Positions 24,109 through 34,055 of a DNA stretch of 64,000 nt are shown one piece after another. The notes under the pieces are model-generated. The model made no database searches. It had not been told where the DNA came from and saw only the letters and a program-made list of their open reading frames with translations. Source of the stretch: Lentinula raphanica (lineage: Eukaryota; Basidiomycota; Agaricomycetes; Agaricales; Omphalotaceae); NCBI GenBank assembly GCA_027919835.1, contig JANVFP010000005.1, forward strand, positions 1,302,001 through 1,366,000. The letters are read 5' to 3'. The translations under genes and the position numbers were made by a program. Numbering within the stretch: the first letter of the stretch is position 1; each line of letters begins with the position of its first letter.

Positions 24109-24779
24109 TGCTGTTTCTGATGAGGAAGGGTAGATACAAGCAGCTGGTGGTGAATCGCAGGATAGTCGTGGAGTCCTTACTCTTCGTGTTTGCTTCTGGC
24201 CTCTTATATGGTACCGGCAGCTTGGAAAGATGGACATGATACACGAAGAGGCCAGCATGGAGCGCTAGACCGTAGCTTCCTTGATGCTCCATATGGACAT
24301 TTACCCTATTATTTGGACTGTTAAGTGTAATAATTCTCAAGGAAGGTTTGATGAAGTACCGCTTCTTCATTGGAGTTATTTATACGCACTGTACAGACGA
24401 TCCCATGGTTTTCCTCGAGGTCCAGGATTGGATGAATCCAAAGTTGGGTCAGCGGCGGATCTGCTAGGATGCATCGATGATACTAGATCCTGGGTGCATC
24501 TAGAGAACTTACTTGGATTCCTGCTACCTAGCGATCGGTTATATCACTAGAGAAGACTGCGACGGCCAAAACATTTACCCGTTTGAGTTCACCAATCAGT
24601 GGTGGACATGGAAGAGGAAGAGAAAACTGTATGTATAAGTCGAAATTGATTTCGAGTATTTCCGGCTATCTCCGAGGATAATTTGATCCGCCTTGATGAT
24701 CATCAATTCGTACAATTTACGAGGCCGCCGGCAGCACAACTTGCACCGAACTACGTTTGTCCAGGTTTGTGTTGGCAAG
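24109..24779. promoter_or_regulatory. Divergent promoter region between membrane protein and tannase B
   Basis: This 671-bp interval should hold both 5' regions. From about 24,270 onward it is recognisably the same sequence as 19,800-20,279 upstream of tannase A, so the duplication took in the promoter. It includes the inverted repeat at 24,275-24,345 and matching stretches around CGATCCCATG and CCTCGAGG. Confidence 0.5.
24275..24345. promoter_or_regulatory. Inverted repeat upstream of the second tannase gene
   Basis: GCTTCCTTGA at 24,275-24,284 faces TCAAGGAAG at 24,337-24,345, about 435 bp before the start codon at 24,780. It parallels the copy upstream of tannase A although the spacer sequence has diverged and lengthened. 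Confidence 0.45.
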
Positions 24780-26573
24780 ATGTATCCTTTGCAGGACGTA
24801 CTGCTATGGATGAACCAACTCCTTAATGTAACCTCGAGCTTCAACAGTAGCTCCCCCCAAAACGACAATACATTCCATACAGTTCCAGCGCCGATCAACT
24901 CTACCATTCCTAATTTTGATGAACACTGTAATCGTTTTGTCCCAGATATCGACATTCCTGGTGCCAGACTACACTTCACGCAATTCGTTCCAGGCGGCAC
25001 AAACCTGTCGTTTCGTGATAACCACCCGACATGTGGTACCCCATATCAAGTGATTTCTTCTGACATATGTCGTGTCGCAATGGCGGTTCCTACCTCAGAT
25101 ACAAGCGAAATATCATTAGAAGCTTGGTTCCCTGCAAATTACTCTGGCCGTTTTCTCAGTACCGCAAACAGAGGTGTGTTATGTTGACTGCCAAAGCATT
25201 CTTGTATGTCGCTGACAACTTTCAGGTTTCGCAGGATGTGCGTATATGGTATTCGAGCATTTGCGATTGCATTGATTCTCGCTACAGGTATTTTGTATAA
25301 TGAGCTCGAGTTTGCTACATCCTTGGGATTTGCCTCCGTGGGTGCCAATAACGGCCACAATGGAACCAGGGGGTTCGCATTCCTCAATAATCCAGATGCG
25401 ATCGCCGATTATGCATACCGTTCGGTGCATACGGGTGTGTTAGTAGGGAAAGAGTTAGTGAAGAGTTTCTACGGTTTCCCTTCCCGCAAATCATACTTTC
25501 TTGGGTGCTCAACTGGTGGTCGACAAGGTTTCAAAGAGGCGCAGGACTTCCCCGCCGATTTCGATGGCATTGTCGCCGGCGCTCCGGCCATCGCGTTCAC
25601 CCGTCTCGTCTCGTGGGGTGGTGTATTATACAAAGCAACCGGGGATCCTGGATCGGATACGTTTCTTACGCCAAACTTATGGGCTGTCGTCTATGACGAA
25701 GTCCTTCGACAATGTGATGCACTGGATGGAGCCAAGGACGGTCTATTGGAGGATCCCAGCCTGTGTCAATTCACACCAGAGACTCTCATCTGCTCTGAAA
25801 GGCAAACATCGGATTGTTTGACGGGTAAACAAGCAGATACTGTGAGGACTATATTCAGCCCGTTCTATGGATTGGATGGACAACTCTTGTATCCGCGCAT
25901 GCAACCAGGGATCAACACTAAAGCGCATGTTCCATTTTACTTCGAAGGATCTCCTTCCAGTCTTATTGAGGTGAATATCTTTGAGAATTGCCCGTCCAAG
26001 CCATTAATACATCTACTGCAGGATTGGTTCAGGTACATAATTTACAATGATACAACCTGGGATGGGAAAAACTTTTCTGTCGCGGATGCTATGTTTTCTG
26101 TTGCTCAGAATCCTTTCAACATCGACACATGGGAGGGAGATCTCAGCGTGTTCGCCAAAAATGGAGGGAAGATACTGAGTTATCATGGGTTGCAAGACTT
26201 CGTAATCAGCTCTGAAATCTCGAAACTCTATCATGCTCGTGTCTCACGAACGATGAACATGCCGCCGCACGAACTAGACGACTTCTATCGTTTGTTCTTT
26301 GTGAGCGGTATGGGACATTGTCGGGATGGAGATGGAGCTTCGGCTATCGGACAAGACATCGGATCAACTGCTGGAAGAGACCCAGATGAAAACGCTCTTA
26401 TGGCAATGGTGCGTTGGGTCGAAGAAGGAATTCCACCGGAAGTGCTGAGAGGCGCGAAGTTTTCTGCTGATGGTTCCGTGGAGTACTGGAGAGCACACTG
26501 CAAGTGGCCTAAAAGGAATCGGTATACAGGCCGCGGCAGTTTCACAGATGAAGAGGCATGGCAGTGCATGTAG
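24780..26573 (+). CDS. Tannase/feruloyl esterase family protein, paralog B
   Basis: This is the same enzyme family as paralog A. Exons 24,780-25,173, 25,226-25,237, 25,288-25,970 and 26,022-26,573 join into an intact 546-aa frame, again using a 12-nt second exon that creates GFAGCILYNELEF. The nucleophile sits in GCSTGGRQG, the acid in YHGLQDFV, and the His in the canonical GMGHCRDGDGA. The third intron lies within the sequence before DWFRYIIYNDTTWDG. All intron phases match paralog A, so the two arose by tandem segmental duplication. Several Asn-X-Ser/Thr sites fit a secreted protein, though no signal peptide is visible after this ATG. An in-frame ATG at 24,693 would add 29 residues, also without a clear signal. 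Confidence 0.9.
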
Positions 26574-27229
26574 AGTCGATTGATTGATGTTGTGAAATTT
26601 GAACCACAGATGTCTTCAAATCGCCGAGGAGTTGCTGAACAAAAGAGTCTGCCAGAGTGATTCCTCCGAGGCCCAAGTGCTCTAGATGTTGCCAGGGATT
26701 CTTTCTCTGCCAACAATATCATGTTTCAAATGGTCTGATGGGAGCGAAGACATCGTGGTAAATGCTTGCAGCAATAGGAAGCGTTCACAATTGCTTTTGA
26801 GTCTTGTCTTTGATTATAGCTCTTTCAAATCATTGAATGATTGCACTGGATACTACGGACAGTTCTGGTTATATCAGTATGAAGAGGAATCATCAGCTAC
26901 GGTCATCATACGCTAAACTATTGTCGAAAAGACAAATCTTTCCTATCCCTTGCAAGGAAGCCCAACACTGTTTGGTCCCAGCAATCCTTATCCGTCTGCC
27001 TCTATAGAATATTCATCATGCACTCTTAAATACCTGTGTCATCTGCACCTCTTCAATCCGGGGGAGGAAGGACAAGCAAAAGTGAAAGTGATCATCATCT
27101 TAGAACACCGTTACATCTTCGCTATGGGCGCGGGCTCCAAATGGACAGCTTTGTCCAGTTCAATTTCGTTGACCACGACACTGCTCGATGAACCAGGTCA
27201 AAAATAGGTCGTCTAAAGAGTTTTACAAC
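26574..27229. other. Intergenic, nothing recognised
   Basis: This spacer lies between convergent tannase B and the dehydrogenase-like gene. Small plus-strand ORFs (26,686-26,916 and 26,950-27,207) have no recognisable domain. Confidence 0.4.
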
Positions 27230-28558
27230 TTACTCCCCCATGTTTATTATGAGATTTCGAGCTTTTCGCTCGATGGCAGGACCTAGAATGTTTGGATCAC
27301 TCCCAACGTCTGCACTGGGATCACCCTTGAGCCACATCCTTTGTTGGGCAAAACCTTGCTCGACCACGGCGTTTGTGCCGTCGATACCATCCCAGCCGTG
27401 AGCCAATGCGACTTTGAGCTACATACGAAAGGATGTGACAGTTGGTTTTGTATCGAGTATCCGAGAAAGCATCAGACATACCATAGGCGTGATTCTCGGT
27501 TTGTACGCCATCTCCAGGAATAGCCTTTTCATCGGTAATGGCAAAGACTCGCCCACCTCTGTAGAAGGAACCGGTGAATGGGGAGGAGGGGTGTAAGGAA
27601 GAGTGAGTAAAGCAGAAGCAACGGTATACACCATTCGTTCAGCTTTGGTCACAGGAGGAATTGCTGGGATAGCTCCGACGATCATCAGAACGCGAGGAGA
27701 GTCGGGCTGAGCTAGAAGAGCTTCGACTTTGTCAGGATGGTCGAGATGAATCAAGGAGTCCCCTCGAGTTAGTTGAGGGTATGCATCTTGTACTGAAACG
27801 GTGATCATGATTGAGCACATCGAACAAAAGCAAGCACTGAATGAAACGAGGAAGAAAGAAAGAAACCAACCAGCTTTGAACTCCCCCGGGTCTCGATTGA
27901 CAAGATAGATAGGATGCAACCCAAGTTTGGTCAAAGCATAAACCGCACTCCGAGTCGTCGCTCCTCCTCCGAAGACAACGCCCGCGCCGACACTCTTGGG
28001 ATACGAAGCTCGGGAGGTAATCGACAGCTCTGGACGTTGAGAGCGAAGCTGGTTGAGTAACGCGTTCTGGATACCGAGAATATCCGTGTTGGTCCCTATG
28101 AGTTTCGCAGGCCCGTCTGGTGTGGGGACTTTGACGATCGTGTTGACTGCGCCGGAGGCTTCTGATTCGGGTGAGAGTCCGTCGAGGTAGGGTATTATTG
28201 CGGATTTGAGGGGCATGGTGACGCTTTTTGTTTGGAACAAAGTCGGGAACATTTGAAGAAGCGAGGGTTATGCATATGATCCATTAGCATTGAACACTGG
28301 CACGTATAGTAATGATCGTGGGCTGGAAGAAAGCTCCTACGACCGGATTGAGCATCCTTACCTTGACCCACCGAAACTTTCATTACGAATGTCTTCAAGC
28401 ATTTCAGGAATGACTTTGCTCGTAGAAAACAACGAATAGTGCTTGTTCCCTTCGAGTTGGTTGAAGATATGGTTGTGGAAAGCAGGCGAGGCCGAATGAG
28501 CAATAGGGAAGCCGTAGAGTCTGTAAAAAATCTGGTTCTCTGGATTGGGATTGGACAT
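27230..28558 (-). CDS. Shikimate/quinate dehydrogenase-like protein
   Basis: Exons 28,558-28,362, 28,223-27,871, 27,792-27,482 and 27,418-27,230 give an intact 349-aa frame. The N-terminal substrate domain shows GFPIAHSASPAFHN, and SVTMPLKSAIIPYL with the catalytic Lys. It also has GAVNTIV, and GTNTDILGI with the paired Asp. The NAD(P)-binding domain has the glycine motif FGGGATTRSA and a following NRD. The C-terminal helix pair reads AYKPRITPM then DGIDGTNAVVEQGF, as in fungal QutB-type enzymes. Such enzymes interconvert shikimate or quinate with their dehydro forms; substrate and cofactor cannot be read here. Because fungal shikimate synthesis normally uses the pentafunctional AROM protein, a stand-alone protein suggests catabolism or regulation. 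Intron 2 (27,793-27,870) is a multiple of three without a stop, so retention would add 26 residues. Confidence 0.85.
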
Positions 28559-28939
28559 TGTCACGGTGAGGTTGAGGAGGTTCAGGGAGGCCGGTAAGAG
28601 GGGGGATAGGAAAGAATATGCAGATGTTATGTCGAACTTCATCTTTCTAATGTACTGTTCTACTACTACGAGTAGAGACGGCACTCCGAGTCCGCCAGAT
28701 TATTGAGAATGAAGGAAAAAGACGTCTTCGCAATGCAAGTTCTCGGGCGGAACTTGAGGGTGGTAGAGATATGAGTTGACATTCGAGTGGGAATTTCAAA
28801 GGGTATGTGTGAAAGCGAGAGATTTCCTTGTACATTCCTGGTGTTAACTGTTACAGTATGTATATCTGATACAACGTATGGGTATAACGATGCGAAATAA
28901 TGCAAAAGACTGGACTGTTCAAACTATGTACCGTACTAC
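28559..28939. promoter_or_regulatory. Spacer upstream of the dehydrogenase-like gene
   Basis: This 381-bp interval separates the lipase stop codon from the dehydrogenase start; both genes are on the minus strand. It should contain the lipase transcript end and the dehydrogenase promoter. No specific element was recognised. Confidence 0.4.
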
Positions 28940-30608
28940 TTACAACGAATCCGAAAGCCCATCGGTTTCGTCTTCAATTCTCTTCACTCCATTTACGATC
29001 CCTGTCAGCTTATCCTTGTCTTCGCAATACCGTTTCAAAGCATCCAAAACTTCCGGAATGACATCCTGATCTACATCCTTTCCCCATAAAATATCTATAT
29101 GTTCATACGTGTGAAGCCTCCGAGCCTCGGTATGCTGAGGCAACTGGCTCATCATCGCGTCAATGTCCACGAGACTGTCGCGGTCCCCGTAGAGCAAGAC
29201 GATGGGTGTGACGATGTTCTTGGTAGGAAACCGCGCAGGCCGGTAAGAGCTCACTGCCGTACGAACGACTGGAGACATCACTTCGTCGTCGTACATGAGG
29301 AAGGCACCGTTCCGCATGATTTGGAACCAGTGAACGACGGATTTGGTGGAGGCGAAAGAGTATAGGTGGGCGTAGGCAGCGATTTTCTGCGAGGGGTTGA
29401 TGTTGCGGCTGTGCCAGTTGAACATCCAGATCAAGGACGCGTCGATGACTTTGGCGAAGATGGGTGGATATAAGATTGATTGCCACATTGTAGCGGAGGA
29501 GAGGATGGATTTACGACCGAAGAAGAGGAACATTAGCGTTGGTCTGGAGTGTGTCATTCAGTATGGTGTTCGTTTCATGATTTTACGGAGACTCACGATG
29601 ATTTCATGAGCCCGTCGACAATGGAGGCAGAAAGGCCTGCAGGACTTAAGGCTGGAGCTAGAGCGATGAACACATTGATCTTCTCATTGAGTTGAGGGTG
29701 TATACTGAGGGCAGCGAAAGCCTGTGCTGTTCCCTGGCTAAACCCAATGTAACTTAGCTTTGGAGCTTTGGTTATGTCGAGTATATATTTGATGGAGTCT
29801 GGGATATCGTGCCATGCGAAATCATCAATACTGGAAGAGTATATGAGGATGATAGTTTTTGAGTGGATACGGAAGAACAGACGCGCCTGAAGTCCCAGAA
29901 CTTTGTAGAATTAGGACCATGGTGGATGCTCTTCTTCGAATACTTGTTCCCTCTGCACAGAATTCAGACAGTGACTCGCACGGTGTGCATCGACACGCAC
30001 CTATTATTTCCCAACCAGACATCAAAGCCCTGCTCTACCAACACAAAAGGTAATGCTCGTTCTGCTTCTGTCAAACAAACCCACACTTCGCTGTTCATCA
30101 ACAGCCCATGGTGGAGATACACGACCGGCTTCCCAGTACTAATACCCGGTCTTGGATTCTGTTGTCCCTTCGTAGACGATATACGATGCAAACCAAGCAG
30201 ATAACCATCCTTCGTCAAAACAACATGCTCCTCAGGCGTATAGCCATGGAGCGCACACAGCTCGCCGAAATCTCGAGCATGGAGAATCTGGTCCGCCATC
30301 GAGCGTTTTGCTTGCCGTTGAGCATTTACTTGAGGAGTAGCTTTGGGGTCTCGAGCGGCTTGTTTCTTGAGCCCTCGTCCGCCGAGAAAGTGGAAGAGGG
30401 ATCGTGAGCGTTCGTAGAACCAGTTAATGAGGATCCGGGGTAGTAGGAGAAGAATGACCAGGCGGATGAGGCCTTCGAATGCAATAAAGATCAAGCCAAA
30501 TACGAGAGCGATGTACTCTCTAGGCGAAAGTCGCCCAATGAGAGGAACTCGCGCCATGATTAACGGGTGGTACAATGGAAAGAAGGGTGTGAAGGGGTCT
30601 GACATCAT
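28940..30608 (-). CDS. TGL1-type alpha/beta-hydrolase lipase / steryl ester hydrolase
   Basis: Exons 30,608-30,001, 29,952-29,887, 29,830-29,597 and 29,543-28,940 give an intact 503-aa frame. ATG 30,608 was chosen because an in-frame stop lies a little further upstream. A long hydrophobic helix near residues 30-60 (IALVFGLIFIAFEGLIRLV) would anchor it to ER or lipid droplets. The lipase-associated N-terminal region precedes YLHHGLL, the oxyanion segment. Next comes WLGNNRGNKYS, split by intron 1, then the nucleophile elbow GFSQGT, the acid in LLYGDRDSLVD and the His in YEHIDILWG. This is the complete triad of the acid-lipase family that cleaves sterol esters or triacylglycerols. Intron 2 (29,831-29,886) appears to start with GC rather than GT. 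The gene lies head-to-tail upstream of the dehydrogenase-like gene. Confidence 0.88.
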
Positions 30609-33600
30609 TTTCCGGAGTTGCTGCCGCAGTACCGCCTCCGTGCCGATTCCTCTGGCAATCAAATTTCTTCTTCGTCACGAATAGCAGCTTTTAGCTTCCT
30701 CAACTCCCAGCGTCGAACATCTTCTGAACATTGGATTGGCCGAAGTCTTTGTAACTGGATCTCGTAGTGGTTGAACTTATATTCTTCTCCGTCGCCGCTC
30801 CCCATCTCTACCTACGGTTCTACTTCTAATACTAACAAAGCCAAACAATGTTATCTAATCTAGCCAATATACCTTACTCTACGTTACTCCCTACTACAAC
30901 ATGACCCAACATCCTTTTGACCGAAGGGGCCCAACACCTTCAATGATAACACTATCTCCTGTCAAGCTACTGACAGAGTCATATTCACGCTTTGTAGATC
31001 TTTTCCCTCATCGCCTGTTGGTCCTCCAAAGAGAAGCTGCGAAATGAGTCCAGTGAAGATGAAGGCAATGAGCAAGAGTCGAGGAGGTACTGGTCGATCG
31101 TGATGAATTATACTCAGCAGTATTGAGCCCAATACAGGTAAATACTCAATTCATTCGCTTGAGGGATGCACTTTTCTCTGCCTCCGCTATTCGACTTGAT
31201 TTTAAAAGATACCAGCTACTCGATGCATATTCCCGATCGCCTACCTGGTATCTTTGTCTTGTCACCATCCAGCATCGCTCTTCCTCCAGTCGCAAACGAA
31301 GCCCGCACCAAAATTTGTAAGCAAACGCAATGCAGATGACAAAATGTGCTGTCATCAACGCTACGTGAGGAGCATTAGCGCCCGAGCGCTTAGCAGAGCG
31401 GAGTTCTGTTATCACCGCTCCCGCCCCACTGCGCTCTCCATCGCGCACTTTGAGTCATTTGCCACTGACAGTCCTCACCTTCACTGCTATCCATTCAATA
31501 ATGCAGTGCTTCATTTGTATAACTATAGTCTATTCAAGTTTTGCTTCGATAATTGGCTATCTACATACTTTAGTACCAAGGGTGCCTGCATGTAAAATTG
31601 TAATTATTTTTTCTATAGTACGCTAACTTGGTCCATGATTCATCTGCGGTGCATGAGTGCAAAATTTCTGGCGAGAACATGGAATCATCTGTATTCATAT
31701 GTGCACCACAGAGTTGTGGGCTCCATATGGACACAGTTTGACATGGGCTGGCGGGTGTATGTAGCTTGTGGTGAGGGGCTTGAATGAAACAAAAGAGGAA
31801 AAATTGCATTAGCCTGGAATATTGGTGAAAAATGGAAAACACCTCAATGCAAGCTTCACCTTTCATCTCATCCCTCACCCCTTGTTCCTCGTTTGTCTCG
31901 TGGTCATCGTCTTGTCTTGCCTCGTTGCGGTCCTCATCTCATTGCGGTCCTCGTCTCGTTTCGGTCGTTGTCTTGTTTCGGTCATTGGCTTGTTGCAGTC
32001 GTTGGCTCATTGTGGTCGTTGGCTCGTTGCAGTCGTTGTCTCATTGCAGTCCTCGTCTCGTTGCAGTCTGTTGCGGTCCTCATTTCTTTGTGGTTCGCCG
32101 TGTTTCAAGCCTCATCGTGGCCCTCGTTTTGTCTCGTTTTGCCATGGTGTATGCTGAATTAGATGCCAGGCTGTAAATCATGATCTAGGGGATGGAAATG
32201 AGTGCATTGCCTCTAGCAGTGCAGTTAGATCCTTCTGGGCAGAATCATTGATCCTGCACCTGCTAGGTTCAAGCACCCCTTTTCACACCCAGAGCTATGC
32301 CCACTACGTAGATGAGAGTTACTTACCTGGATCATCGGCGCGATTTCGACGCGTTTGTTGCACTGATTGTGGTTCCAAAGAGAGTGAGAAAATTAAATTT
32401 TCTAATCAACAAATCAAAACACGAGCGCGGAAGCACGTGCAGGGCGGCGCGCGCAGCGCGCAGGCGCAAGCGCTTAAAGTAAATGACATAAGAGGTATTA
32501 TCAAAAGATGAGTAAAAAGAATGACATTAATAACGTAATGATTACAAATATTGGTGCGGGCTTGGATTTCCCTCCAGTCTAAACCATCTTGATTCTCTCG
32601 AGTCTTCCACCACTTGACCCTACATACTATCTCTCCATCTGCCTATACAAAAGCATCCATCTCGGCACCGTCTTCGAATTGGCCTTCCGAAAATATGGCA
32701 CGATCGACACATTCTGATTCATGATCCAACATCCCCATCAGAGCGGATCCGCTTCAGCATCAGACGACAGCACCCATCCCTTCCTTATTTGCCCGTATTC
32801 GAGCTCCGGAGATGATCCTGAATTTCTCCTTGCAGCTTAGAATGAGAGTGTCCCGAAGTACCAATCTTTGGGAACTACTTGATCATTGGTCAATCGTGGT
32901 CATGTTCTTTCGTATGTATGCGCAACCGCTAACAGCCTAGTACTTCTCCCTGCCATTGTTCATCGCGTTCACACCTGATCTTAGGGATGCTACTGACATT
33001 GTGACAAGCCACAAGTGGCCTTATCAAAAGCTTTTTCCTGTTTCTCATCGTCTCGCGCTATCGACAACGCAAGAAACACTTGTTTATCACTCATAATAAT
33101 GTGCCCACTACCCTCCATCAAAGCTTCCTCTCGAGATCTCACTTTTTAAAAACCGTATCTGTACATGATCTTTCAAACATACGCGATGAGCTGAGTACCT
33201 CCATCGAAGTTGATCGGATCGTCCCCAGGGAATCCCTGTATGCTTCAAACATATAAGGGACAACGTCGATTAGTTGGCGACGCTTTTGCGAGAACACAGC
33301 ATGGACATCATAGCCAGGTGCAGGACATGGGACGACAACAAAGACGGTTTGTCAGTCCAGGCTCAAGTGTTTAAGAAGATGGAGATTCACAAGGATACTA
33401 TGTATTCTTCACTCCTTAGTATGTTTCATTGTCATTTGTTGCACACCTCAAATTGCATTCTAACAAATCTTGTACTTTTTCAACTGTCATTCCAGGCTCT
33501 AGTCTCTACATTTGAGGTCCAACTTCATCCAAACCGGGTATTCTGGAACGGTTTCTTGCACGCGCTCACTGTCGCTCAAACCTCAACACTACTATGTAAA

Positions 33601-34055
33601 ATGGAACTGAGATTTGTTGAAGAGATCTGGTCTTTCTCGAGTGGAACCTATCAGTCCAGATGTCACCATTCACTGTATGTTCACCGTTCGGATCCTTTCA
33701 TATACTTTCTCCATCTCATTAGATCTCATATCGATATCGGGGTGTCCCATTAGCACTTATGCATACAGACCTCCTCGCATCGATCCGAAAGCATTCAAAA
33801 CATATGGGACTATCACTGACTATTGGCCAAGATGAAGTTGCTGGAATGATACGAATGAATGGATAGCAATTGTCCAGTCTCGATACCAGTCTATATCTAA
33901 CAGTTTAACACTTGACAATGATAGGTATTTTTTTGGTAATATATCGGATCAGTCAGAGGTGGAACATATATATAAGAGTCTTTGCATCGATACGTTTCAG
34001 CTTTCTCCCCTCAACAGTCTTCAGCCTTCTACTCAATCAATCAACAAGAGATCAA
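30609..34055. other. Long intergenic stretch with a degenerate minisatellite
   Basis: No gene was recognised. The 5' region of the lipase (to about 30,900) is followed by small ORFs without domains. A low-complexity repeat sits at 31,890-32,130. A short, very GC-rich palindromic patch (GGCGCGCGCAGCGCGC and similar) sits at about 32,430-32,475 within otherwise AT-rich sequence. A protein-like but broken frame occurs around 33,240-33,760. The final ~150 bp (TATATATAAGAG at about 33,967, then a CT-rich leader) looks like the promoter of the NACHT gene. Confidence 0.35.
31890..32130. repeat. Degenerate minisatellite
   Basis: Variants of a roughly 15-16-bp unit of the type CTCGTTGCGGTCCTCGT, CTCATTGCGGTC and CTCGTTGCAGTCGTTG recur about fifteen times with substitutions. 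All three plus frames stay open over it because of the repeat composition, so the ORFs here should not be read as genes. Confidence 0.75.

Noticed and set aside
31822..32176. Three overlapping plus-strand ORFs of 89-114 aa
   Set aside because: They are all open because of the minisatellite; products are repeats of Leu/Ser/Arg words.
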